Part shown: piece after piece, positions 45,021 to 53,261 of the stretch
How the letters are laid out: the number at the start of each line of letters is the position of its first letter
Position numbering within the stretch: position 1 is the first letter of the stretch
Assembly: GCF_900113635.1 (NCBI RefSeq)
Contig: NZ_FOQA01000002.1
Location: 62,001 to 126,000, forward strand
DNA from: Tindallia magadiensis
GTDB lineage: Bacteria; Bacillota; Clostridia; Peptostreptococcales; Tindalliaceae
DNA: 64,000 nucleotides
Reading direction: 5' to 3'
Program-made: the position numbers and the translations under genes
Notes under the pieces: model-generated
Told to the model about the DNA's origin: nothing
Databases searched by the model: none
Seen by the model: the letters and a program-made list of their open reading frames with translations, nothing else

Positions 45021-45530
45021 ATGGAATTAAAAGAAGGGATTAAGCAAAGGCGCAGCGCCAGAACTTTCAACAATGAAGCCGTTGAAAAAGAGAAATTGGA
45101 AGAAATGCTGAGAGCAGCGATGCAAGCTCCTTCCGCTCATAACCAACAACCTTGGGAATTTCTGGTGATTCAACAGCCGGAAACATTAGCGGAACTGTCG
45201 CAGGTTCACCAGTATACAGCTCCTCTGGCTGGTGCACCAGCTTGCGTAGTGGCTTTGATGAACCGTAACCGATTAAAAGTAGAAGCATTTTGGCAGCAGG
45301 ATCTTTCGGCAGCCGTTCAAAATATGATGTTACAGGCCGTGGACTTAGGTCTTAGCACTCTTTGGATGGGAATCACACCGATCGAAGAATATCAGAAAAA
45401 AGTAAAAGAAATATGCGCATTGCCGGAAGAAGTGGAAGCTTTTGGGTTGTTTGCTGTTGGCTACTCGGATAAAAATCGGTTCAAGGATCGTTTTGACGAT
45501 GCTAGAATTCATTGGGAAACTTATTCATAA
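45021..45530 (+). CDS. Nitroreductase-family FMN oxidoreductase
   Basis: The ATG at 45021 follows AAGGAGG and gives 169 residues. The FMN-binding signatures are IKQRRSARTFNNEAV at the N-terminus, MQAPSAHNQQPWEF, and AVQNMMLQAVDLGLSTLWMG with the C-terminal dimer arm. Family members use NAD(P)H to reduce nitro groups, quinones or other electrophiles; the physiological substrate is unknown. It lies 41 bases before the UV endonuclease gene on the same strand and may be cotranscribed. Confidence 0.92.
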   Translation: MELKEGIKQRRSARTFNNEAVEKEKLEEMLRAAMQAPSAHNQQPWEFLVIQQPETLAELSQVHQYTAPLAGAPACVVALMNRNRLKVEAFWQQDLSAAVQNMMLQAVDLGLSTLWMGITPIEEYQKKVKEICALPEEVEAFGLFAVGYSDKNRFKDRFDDARIHWETYS

Positions 45531-45571
45531 GATGCCTTTTTTCAGGCAGGAGCCTATCTCGGGATGGAGGA

Positions 45572-46465
45572 ATGACAGTGTCTATTGAACTGGGTTATGC
45601 CTGTTTGAATACCAGCATTCCAATGAAAATGAAATCTTTGCGCTTAAAAACATACCAGGAAAAGGGAGCATCTTACCTAAAAGAACTTATTCTTCACAAT
45701 CTGAATTATTTGATGACCTGTCTGGAGTGGAATCAGGCGCATCAGGTTTTCTTTTTTAGGGTTTCCAGTGATTTAGTTCCCTTAGCAACCCATGAAGCCA
45801 TGACTTATGCCTGGCAGGAGGATGGAGAAATCAAAGAAGCCTGCGAAAAAATCAAGGAATATGCAAAGCTTCACTCCATGCGACTTTCGATGCATCCTGG
45901 TCAGTATACACTTCTAAACTCTCCCAAAGAAGAGGTGGTGAAAAGATCTATCGAAGACTTGGCATATCATCATCAGATGGCAGAAATGCTGGGAGTAAGG
46001 GATTTGATCATTCACGTTGGCGGAGTATATGGCGATAAAAAACAAGCGCTTCGTCGATGGATAAAAACCTATGAGAAACTGCCGGAAGGTATTAAGAGTA
46101 AGCTTCGTTTAGAAAATGATGAAAAGAGTTACTCCATTCAGGAAGTGCTGGGAATATGGGAAATAACAGGAATTCCTATTGTGTTAGATTTTCATCATCA
46201 TCGAATTTTATCCTCCATGGAGACAGGGGATGCTTTAGCAAAAGCGACTAACACCTGGGAAGGGATTGATGATCCTAAAATACATTTATCCTCTGGTCGT
46301 AAGGACGAAAAAGACCCAAAACATGATGATTTGATTCGACCAATGGATTATGAATGGGTTTGTGGTTATGTGGATCGATGTTTTCGAAAGAATCAAAAGA
46401 TATACCTTATGTTGGAAGCAAAACAAAAAGAACAGGCGATTCTTCATCTGCGAAAAAAGGGATAG
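45572..46465 (+). CDS. uvsE: UV DNA damage endonuclease
   Basis: The ATG at 45572 behind ATGGAGG gives 297 residues beginning MTVSIELGYACLNTSIPMK, the typical start of UvdE/UvsE enzymes. The TIM-barrel metal ligands lie in SMHPGQYTLLNSP, LIIHVGGVYGDK, RLENDEKSY, VLDFHHHRI and LEAKQKEQA. It nicks DNA 5' to cyclobutane dimers and 6-4 photoproducts, so it starts an excision pathway independent of UvrABC. An upstream in-frame ATG at 45512 overlaps the nitroreductase gene and is unlikely. Confidence 0.94.
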   Translation: MTVSIELGYACLNTSIPMKMKSLRLKTYQEKGASYLKELILHNLNYLMTCLEWNQAHQVFFFRVSSDLVPLATHEAMTYAWQEDGEIKEACEKIKEYAKLHSMRLSMHPGQYTLLNSPKEEVVKRSIEDLAYHHQMAEMLGVRDLIIHVGGVYGDKKQALRRWIKTYEKLPEGIKSKLRLENDEKSYSIQEVLGIWEITGIPIVLDFHHHRILSSMETGDALAKATNTWEGIDDPKIHLSSGRKDEKDPKHDDLIRPMDYEWVCGYVDRCFRKNQKIYLMLEAKQKEQAILHLRKKG

Positions 46466-46676
46466 GAATGTAGACTTTACGTTAGAATTTAGAAATATTT
46501 ACTTGAATTCTTTGCAGGTTCAACGAAAATATCGATTTTTAATGGTTTTTGTAAAATGACGTAGAATTATTTTAAGTTAAAATATTTTGGGTAAGTAGCA
46601 GATGTAACTTATCAATGGCTTGCAGTTCGATTATGTGATTCATTAAAAACCAATAACAAAAAAGGAGGAGTTATTT

Positions 46677-48323
46677 GTGAAGAAAAAGCTTGCTTTACTG
46701 TTGGTGATGGTAATGGTGTTAGCTTTCACTCCGGTGGCTAGTGCTGATCAACACGTGGATGCCGAAACAGCAACAGTAAGTATTACGTTGAGTACGTCAG
46801 AGAATGCTTTTGGTGAAACTGAAATGTGGGAAGCTTCCCTGTATGAAGGAGCTGTTGCCGGCGAAGAAACATCTGGCAGATTTACGGACTGGAAGACAGT
46901 GGAAGACGGAAGCGTTTCCTTTGACTTGCCAATGGAAGTTCGGGAAGACGATGAAGCCCCATGGGGTGCTGAGTTGGATACCTATGTACGTGTAAGAACG
47001 GTGGGAGAAGATGGATATCCTGATTTTGATTTGGTATCCACACCTTTTACTCTCAATGAAGGCGCAGATATTGATGTTTCCATTGGTTTAAACACAGAGA
47101 TTAACATGGTGGAAGACCAGGAGGATGGAGAAGCTGTCGTGGCGGTAAGCCTTTATACCGGTAGTGATGGTTTTGGTGAAACAGATGAATGGGAAGCCTC
47201 TCTCTATGAAGGAGCTGTAACTGGAGAGGAAACTTCCGGTCGCTTTACTGATTGGAAGGTAGCCGAAGAAGGTGTTGTTGAGTTTGTGATTCCGGAAGAA
47301 GTTCGGGAAGACAACGAAGCTCCATGGAATGTTGAAATGGACACCTATTTAAGAGTGCGATCCATTGATGATGATGCATATCCTCTGTTTGATATGGTAA
47401 GTGCTCCTTTTACGCTGGGAGATGGAATGAACTATTCAGTTAACATCAGCCTTGTTTCAGTGGCGATGGTGGTTGAAGACGTTCCAGAGCTAGAGATTCC
47501 TGTGGTTCCAGAAGAGCCGACAGACCCTGATGCGTCCATAGAGGTTATGATGTGGATCAATCAAACGGATTATACCATCAACGATGAACCCGGAACCGCT
47601 GATGTGGCACCTTTCATTCAGGATGGCCGGACGATGGTACCTATTTCCTTTGTTGCCCGTGCCATGAATTTGGATTCTGACTGGGGACCAAGAGGTGCTG
47701 CAGCCGAATGGGTAAGCTTTGAAGGAAATAACATGCGTATTGAGCTTGAAATTGGATCAACTGAGATTGCCGTATGGGAAAATGGAGTTGAAAGAACGGA
47801 AACATCAGACGTCGCCGCACAAATAGTTGATGGACGAACCGTGCTTCCCCTCAGAGCTGTAGGAGAAATTCTTGGTGCTGATTTTAACTGGGGACCAAAA
47901 GATGCCGCAACTGAATGGGTAAGCTTTACGTACACCCCGACCGCAGTTATAGAAGAGCCTCTTCAAGATGAGGAAGAAGCTTCTATCGATTGGATCACTG
48001 CTACACCGGATTATGAAGAAAATTCATTAACGATTGCCGGAGCTGTGACGGGAGACGTAGATATGGTTTCTATCGGAGTTGGTGCTCTCCGATGGGTAGA
48101 TGAAAGAGACTACGAGGATGATGCCAGAGGACACCAGGGATTTGATATACCTGTTGAAGAAGATGGGTCCTTCTCGATTACTTTAGTAGAAGGCGGATCA
48201 TGGCCTGGTGGAGATAACTGGCATGGATTACGATCCGGCACACATCAAGTACGAGCAGCAATTTTGGATGATGAAGGCGAGATAGTATCTTTCGTGGACT
48301 CTGAAGAATTTACTGTAGAGTAA
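46677..48323 (+). CDS. Secreted repeat protein with copper-amine-oxidase-like (stalk) domain
   Basis: This 548-residue protein starts with a GTG behind AAAGGAGGAG and has a clear signal peptide ending near ASA. The mature part begins with two tandem repeats of about 105 residues (about 32-140 and 150-262) that share WEASLYEGAV, GEETSGRFTDWK and EVRED. Residues 285-420 form a copper amine oxidase N-terminal-like domain (DGRTMVPISFVARAMN, DGRTVLPLRAVGEILGADFNW), common in Clostridia surface proteins. A C-terminal beta-rich domain follows. The protein is strongly acidic. No sortase or S-layer anchor motif was seen. The function is unknown; a cell-surface or stalk role is likely. Confidence 0.8.
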   Translation: MKKKLALLLVMVMVLAFTPVASADQHVDAETATVSITLSTSENAFGETEMWEASLYEGAVAGEETSGRFTDWKTVEDGSVSFDLPMEVREDDEAPWGAELDTYVRVRTVGEDGYPDFDLVSTPFTLNEGADIDVSIGLNTEINMVEDQEDGEAVVAVSLYTGSDGFGETDEWEASLYEGAVTGEETSGRFTDWKVAEEGVVEFVIPEEVREDNEAPWNVEMDTYLRVRSIDDDAYPLFDMVSAPFTLGDGMNYSVNISLVSVAMVVEDVPELEIPVVPEEPTDPDASIEVMMWINQTDYTINDEPGTADVAPFIQDGRTMVPISFVARAMNLDSDWGPRGAAAEWVSFEGNNMRIELEIGSTEIAVWENGVERTETSDVAAQIVDGRTVLPLRAVGEILGADFNWGPKDAATEWVSFTYTPTAVIEEPLQDEEEASIDWITATPDYEENSLTIAGAVTGDVDMVSIGVGALRWVDERDYEDDARGHQGFDIPVEEDGSFSITLVEGGSWPGGDNWHGLRSGTHQVRAAILDDEGEIVSFVDSEEFTVE

Positions 48324-48360
48324 AAAATGATATAGAGCTTGATCATGGATATTGAAAAAG

Positions 48361-48385
48361 ACTGCCCTTCAAATCGAGGGGCAGT
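48361..48385. terminator. Terminator hairpin between converging genes
   Basis: ACTGCCCTT and GAGGGGCAGT form the stem, followed by TTTTT on the plus strand. Confidence 0.8.
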
Positions 48386-48420
48386 TTTTGATTCATTCAT
48401 TTAGTTAGCCAACTTGTTTT

Positions 48421-49623
48421 TTATCGGTCGAGAGATTGGGAAAGGTTTAATTTTTCGGGGTGTTGCTGCATGAGGTCTAAGACTTCGATCAATTTGGTAA
48501 TATATTCTCGGATAGAAAAGTCACCGTGGCTGGTGGCTTTTCTCAATTCTAACATCGTCCAGTTTCGCAGAGATGAAGCGTTGATGGATGGTGAAAACTG
48601 GTAGGATTTTTGGTAGAGAGCCACAATCTGCTCGGTAAGGTGTTGCCATTTTTCTTTACGAAAAGGGTCTAGTGTGATGACGGGCTGACGCAAGTCCCGG
48701 AAGTCGCCGGGAACCTGAATGCGCTCAATGGATCGACCTAATCGCTGATTAAGGGCTTCGTGGGTAACGATGCCCTTTTTTTCATGATTAAAAAGCTCTG
48801 GGGTGCCGGCAAAAACAAACAGACAGTGGGGAAGCTTGCCGCCGTAAGATTGATCGATAAGAAAGCGCAGATTATCATAGGATATTTGTCGAAGATCAGA
48901 GCGTTCGTGCATCACATACTCTAACTCATCCACCAGAATGACGAGGCCGTTATAGCCCAAAAGGTACACTAATCGACTAAAGGCGCGCAGGAAATCAACG
49001 GCATTGTGCTTATCAATCTGACCAACAACGTCGAACTGAGCTTTCAGATGGCTGGGAACATTTTTTTCACCTGTCAACCAGGAGACGATGGCTTGGGAAA
49101 GTTCTCGGTTTTGATTGATACGGGCTCTGAGGTAAGCTGTAAACGCACGGGCGAAACTACGGTTATAGTGGTTTAAGGCTTGCATTAGCCGGAGTATTTC
49201 CTGGGAAACTTTTTCTTGATTGTTCTCTTTTCGCTTTTGGCTGATCCATAAATCAAAAATAGCTTCAAAACTGGTATGTTGCTGATTTGTTTGATGGACG
49301 GATAAATGATGCATAATCCGGTAATAAACACTCTCAAAGCTATACAAACGGGTATGATGTCCCATTTGAATATCCGCTGTCACAAAACCCTTTTGTAAAG
49401 CTTGCTGCTTGATAGAGGTCAGCATAAAGGATTTGCCGCTGCCGTAAGGACCACATAGAAATTTGACATAACTTTCATGCCGTTTCATACCGTTAAGACA
49501 CCGATAAAATTCTTCGAGAATATCGGCTCTTCCAACGGATAGCGGAGACAGATCCTGATCGGGAACCACTCCGTTTTTTAGGGCATGAATATAGTGTTGA
49601 CATTGTTCTATAGAAAGATTCAT
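48421..49623 (-). CDS. BrxD-like P-loop ATPase (BREX ATP-binding / DUF2791 family), outside any BREX locus
   Basis: The ATG at 49623, behind AGGAAGGA, gives 400 residues; a TTG at 49659 is less likely. Walker A is GPYGSGKS near residue 60 and Walker B is GLVILVDELEYV, followed by SYDNLRFLIDQ and FAGTPELF, all typical of the PF10923 family. Family members include BrxD of BREX phage defence. No BrxA, BrxB, BrxC, PglX, PglZ, BrxL or helicase gene is nearby; the upstream neighbour is a histidine kinase 45 bases away on the same strand. It may be a regulator or a defence ATPase used elsewhere. Confidence 0.8.
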   Translation of the reverse strand: MNLSIEQCQHYIHALKNGVVPDQDLSPLSVGRADILEEFYRCLNGMKRHESYVKFLCGPYGSGKSFMLTSIKQQALQKGFVTADIQMGHHTRLYSFESVYYRIMHHLSVHQTNQQHTSFEAIFDLWISQKRKENNQEKVSQEILRLMQALNHYNRSFARAFTAYLRARINQNRELSQAIVSWLTGEKNVPSHLKAQFDVVGQIDKHNAVDFLRAFSRLVYLLGYNGLVILVDELEYVMHERSDLRQISYDNLRFLIDQSYGGKLPHCLFVFAGTPELFNHEKKGIVTHEALNQRLGRSIERIQVPGDFRDLRQPVITLDPFRKEKWQHLTEQIVALYQKSYQFSPSINASSLRNWTMLELRKATSHGDFSIREYITKLIEVLDLMQQHPEKLNLSQSLDR

Positions 49624-49668
49624 ACGAGGGGTCTTCCTTCCTGGAGGGTATTTAGACAATGTTGCTGG

Positions 49669-51222
49669 CTAAGATGAGAGGGCGCCGACTTTTAAGACCG
49701 TTTCCACCCTTGTACCTTTTCCTGGAGTACTGGTTACCTGGATGGTGCCGTTCATTAGTTCAACCAGTTCTTTAGTAATCGGCAATCCAAGACCGGTACC
49801 GCTGGACTGACGGGAGGAACCGTCATCCGCCTGGTAGAAGGGTTGAAATAACTTGCTTAAAGTTTCTTCCGTCATGCCAGGACCAGTGTCTTCGACCACT
49901 AGCTGGAGAAGGTGATGATCCTCAGAGGATTTCAGACAGCTTATAGAGAGAGAAACTTTGCCTCTATGGGTGAACTTGATAGCGTTGCCGCCGATATTAA
50001 GAATGATTTGCCGCAATCGTTGCGGGTCTCCCCGTACCTGTCGGGGAAGGTTCTTGGGCAGGTCGAGATGAAGAGGGAGTTCTTTTTCCTGTGCCAGGGC
50101 AATTAGTGGAGCTGTAGCCATTTTGATTTCCTTCTCTGGATAGAAGGGTTGCTCTTCCAGCCGTATTTCCCCTGCTTCTATTCTGGCATAATCTAATACA
50201 TTGTTGATAATGCTTAGCATATGGCTGGCGGAATGTTTCATATGACCCATGAACTCCTTTTGTTCCTCGGTCATATCTGTTCCTTCCATTAGTTGTAAAA
50301 ATCCTATAAAACCATTTAAGGGAGTACGCATTTCGTGGTTCATATGGGCTAAATAACGGCTTTTGGCTTCGTTGGCAGTGTGAGCTGTTTGCATTGCCTG
50401 CTCCAATTCCAAGTTTTTTATTTCCAGTAAGGAGTTGAAATCCAGTAATTGTTCCTCTGTTTTTTTAAGTTCTGTAATATCTCTGGCAATGCCCAGGATA
50501 CCAATTACATTGCCCTGATGATCTTTATAGGGTGTTTTTAATACGTCGACCAGTGTCTTTCGACCATCAGGATAAGTGATCCATTCTTCGTTCCGATGAA
50601 TACCGTGGTTTTCCAATGAAGCCATATCGTATTGCCGGTGAATATCTGCCTGTTTTTTAGGATAAAGATCATAATCTGTTTTTCCAATGATTTCGTCCAT
50701 AGGCATTCCCATGTAGGTTGCATAGGTGGTATTGCCACCCAAATATACGCCATCTAAATCTTTGTAAAAAATAGGATCTGGTATGGAATTGATCAGAGCT
50801 GTAATCAGTGCATTCTGATTTTGTATAGCCTCCTCCTGCTGGACGCGTTGAGTAATATCACGGGAACTGAAAAGAAGTTCCTTGACTTCTCCGTCCTCGT
50901 CATAGATAATTTTCCCCATCGTTTCAAGCCATAGATAGCTTCCGTCGCTGCATCGACACCGATATTTCACGGGGTTACTATTTTTTCCACTCTGTAGAAA
51001 ACGGTTAAGTTCGCTTGTTACTATGGAGATATCATCAGGATGAACGAGGGTTGTTACGGGTGATCCTATTAATTCCTCCGGTTGGTATCCGAGGCATTCG
51101 TGGGATTTACTCATAAAAGTGAAATTTCCATGGGGATCGGCTAGTGCTACCAGATCAAACATATTATCAGTGATGTGCTGGAGTTGAGTGGCTTTTTCTA
51201 TCAGTGCCTGTGCGTCTTTCAT
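49669..51222 (-). CDS. Soluble PAS-PAS histidine kinase
   Basis: The ATG at 51222 gives 517 residues. Two PAS domains (about 12-130 and 135-255, ending FSSRDITQRV and GIARDITELK) are followed by a coiled coil and a kinase core with H-box LAHMNHEMRTPLNGF, N-box LNIGGNAIKF, G1 DTGPGM and G2 GTGLGLPITKE. There is no membrane segment and no receiver domain, so the input is cytoplasmic and the partner regulator unknown. It is probably cotranscribed with the BrxD-like ATPase gene downstream. Confidence 0.9.
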   Translation of the reverse strand: MKDAQALIEKATQLQHITDNMFDLVALADPHGNFTFMSKSHECLGYQPEELIGSPVTTLVHPDDISIVTSELNRFLQSGKNSNPVKYRCRCSDGSYLWLETMGKIIYDEDGEVKELLFSSRDITQRVQQEEAIQNQNALITALINSIPDPIFYKDLDGVYLGGNTTYATYMGMPMDEIIGKTDYDLYPKKQADIHRQYDMASLENHGIHRNEEWITYPDGRKTLVDVLKTPYKDHQGNVIGILGIARDITELKKTEEQLLDFNSLLEIKNLELEQAMQTAHTANEAKSRYLAHMNHEMRTPLNGFIGFLQLMEGTDMTEEQKEFMGHMKHSASHMLSIINNVLDYARIEAGEIRLEEQPFYPEKEIKMATAPLIALAQEKELPLHLDLPKNLPRQVRGDPQRLRQIILNIGGNAIKFTHRGKVSLSISCLKSSEDHHLLQLVVEDTGPGMTEETLSKLFQPFYQADDGSSRQSSGTGLGLPITKELVELMNGTIQVTSTPGKGTRVETVLKVGALSS

Positions 51223-51262
51223 CAATATTCATCCTCTCTTCCTGCAGATGGACAATAACTTC

Positions 51263-51760
51263 TCAGGGCTTCAACCATTGGTGACTCAGGATCAAATCCT
51301 CCTCCGTAAACAGGACCAGGTAGACGAGGAGGGGATTCTGCTGTAAAAATGCATTAATGGTAGAGATGGCAATCTCTAAAGCCTGTTCCTTAGGATAACC
51401 GTAAGCCCCTGCTGAAATAAGGGGAAAAGCCATGCTTTTCAAATCATAGGTTTTGGCCAGTTGAAGAGAGTTTTGATAGCAGGAAGCCAACTGTTCAGCT
51501 TCGTCACTGTTTCCTCCTTGCCAAATAGGTCCGACGGTATGAATCACATAAGTTGCCGGCAGGTTATAGCCTTGGGTGATTTTCGCCTGGCCTGTCGGAC
51601 AGCCGCCTAAACGGCGACATTCTTCTAATAGTGCTGGCCCGGCGGCCCGATGAATGGCTCCATCAACGCCACTGCCCCCTAACAAGGTTTTATTGGCTGC
51701 ATTAACAATGGCATCGACAGGTACTTTTGTAATATCATCACGGATGATTTTAAGTGGCAT
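51263..51760 (-). CDS. Macrodomain protein (O-acetyl-ADP-ribose deacetylase-like)
   Basis: This 165-residue protein is a single macrodomain. It has GDIT-like [33 protein letters not shown] with the catalytic Asn and the GGGV-like loop, HTVGPIW, and [18 protein letters not shown]. The canonical GDI motif reads DDI here. Family enzymes remove acetyl or ADP-ribose groups from ADP-ribosylated metabolites or proteins. It lies between the GrdE-like gene and the kinase gene on one strand, 42 bases from the former, but no functional tie is obvious. Confidence 0.92.
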   Translation of the reverse strand: MPLKIIRDDITKVPVDAIVNAANKTLLGGSGVDGAIHRAAGPALLEECRRLGGCPTGQAKITQGYNLPATYVIHTVGPIWQGGNSDEAEQLASCYQNSLQLAKTYDLKSMAFPLISAGAYGYPKEQALEIAISTINAFLQQNPLLVYLVLFTEEDLILSHQWLKP

Positions 51761-51802
51761 TCTTACCCCTCCTGTGACCGTTTCTTATTCTTATTGATAT
51801 CT

Positions 51803-53089
51803 TTAATACCCTTTTGTACTCATTTTATTAAAGCCAAATTCGTTGGTTGATCCAACAAAGGAAAATATTTCCATTTTAATCTGTGGGGCATTCTGGATCT
51901 GCTGCTGCGTGGTGCACTCTGGAGTTTCAGTTATTGCTGAGTTGCCAATTATCCTTTCCATCTGGGGAAGCAGAACAGCTTCATTGGCGTTTCCTGTGGA
52001 AACGATGGCGTCGGCTTTGGGATCCGCATCGGCCAAAGATTGGGAAGTTCCGTCTTGTCCAGCGAATTCATCGGTAATTAATACGGTTTTAATCCCCTTT
52101 TCTTCCAATTTCCGGCAGTTCATCATTAAATCCGCATCCGTATTTCCATATTCTTCCTTCGAAATAATAACTCCGTCAAGGCCTAACTCCTCTGCTAAAG
52201 CGGCTGTAAGGTCGGAGGCGTTTTCTTTTCCTTTTAAGGTAGTCGGTTGATTGGTTACAATGACGCCGCAAAAATTGATCTCTTTGCCATGAGCTGCATA
52301 TAAATCTTCAATAACCGGGTTGTTCAGATGGTGGTACGTAGTGTTTCTATCGCAGGCAATCATTAGATTTCCGTTGACAATAGCACCTTCCATAACTTCT
52401 GTAGGGTATAGATAAGTAGGGAGCATATCCCTGGCTGGTTTTCCGTAAAAATAGGTGTCGTAAAACAGTCCCTGACCTTGTAGCATATAGACATAGCCGA
52501 CGTTGGGCAGGTTTGGGTATTGTTGCTTTTGTTCCTCGATAGGCAGTGTTTCATAAGTTGTTTTTACTTGAGGGGATTCCTGTTGACAGGCTTCGCCGAT
52601 ATAATGAGCTGTTTTTAGACCAGCTAAACGCAGGGCTTCATCAAAGGACTCATTTCTTAACCCGGGAACCGGTTCGCAGCTTATCAACAGGTTATGGGTT
52701 TTTGAAAAAGGGCTATAGGCAGCACCGGGTCCGGACATATCGATAATACCATCCTGAGTTCCTTGAAGATGGCCGACGGTTACGACAGCGGCGCCTTCAA
52801 GGATTTTTGTGATTCCTTGACCTACGGTGCTTTGCTGACCGATGATACCGGGAAAAAGTTGTCCTGGTCCATCTATTTTAACTCTGGGTTCAATAACATC
52901 TCGTACAGAGTAAATGCGTATCGATTCTTCGGGTCTTGCGATACGGATATGAACCTTTGCAATTCGTTGATCCTTCAGAATCATTTCTCTAAGGGCTTCA
53001 TCGTCAATGGTGATAACTCCGTTGTTTATGCCGCTGGGGCTTCCGAAGATCATGTTTTCTACGATTATTTTTTCGAGTGTTAGTTTCAT
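51803..53089 (-). CDS. GrdE-like glycine/sarcosine/betaine reductase component B family protein without the processing cysteine
   Basis: This 428-residue protein matches the GrdE/GrdG proprotein family along its length (RVKIDGPGQLFPGIIG, GAAVVTVGHLQGTQDGIIDMSGPGA, DEFAGQDGTSQSLADADPKADAIV, ending TNEFGFNKMSTKGY). In known GrdE proteins the chain is cut at an Asn-Cys bond near residue 242 to make a pyruvoyl group. Here the stretch reads EGAIVNGNLMIACDRN, with Leu at 242 and the next Cys at 246. Pyruvoyl formation at the usual site is therefore not expected. No Sec-containing GrdF, GrdH or GrdB partner gene lies nearby. It may be a paralogue with a new role. The start follows CAGGAGG. Confidence 0.85.
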   Translation of the reverse strand: MKLTLEKIIVENMIFGSPSGINNGVITIDDEALREMILKDQRIAKVHIRIARPEESIRIYSVRDVIEPRVKIDGPGQLFPGIIGQQSTVGQGITKILEGAAVVTVGHLQGTQDGIIDMSGPGAAYSPFSKTHNLLISCEPVPGLRNESFDEALRLAGLKTAHYIGEACQQESPQVKTTYETLPIEEQKQQYPNLPNVGYVYMLQGQGLFYDTYFYGKPARDMLPTYLYPTEVMEGAIVNGNLMIACDRNTTYHHLNNPVIEDLYAAHGKEINFCGVIVTNQPTTLKGKENASDLTAALAEELGLDGVIISKEEYGNTDADLMMNCRKLEEKGIKTVLITDEFAGQDGTSQSLADADPKADAIVSTGNANEAVLLPQMERIIGNSAITETPECTTQQQIQNAPQIKMEIFSFVGSTNEFGFNKMSTKGY

Positions 53090-53261
53090 GGGTAACCTCC
53101 TGAAAATAGGGATATCTAGTGGGTTTTAATGTTGAATTATAATTCGGTATCTTCAGAATATCATTCAAACAGGTGCATTTCAACCGATATGTGGTAAAAT
53201 AATAAATCGGGTTGGATGATCTTTTGTACAGGGGATGGAATGAGGGTTAGGAGTGTTCGTA

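Noticed and set aside
51883-53083. Plus-strand open frames inside the GrdE-like gene
   Set aside because: They are antisense to a clearly conserved protein and lack binding sites.
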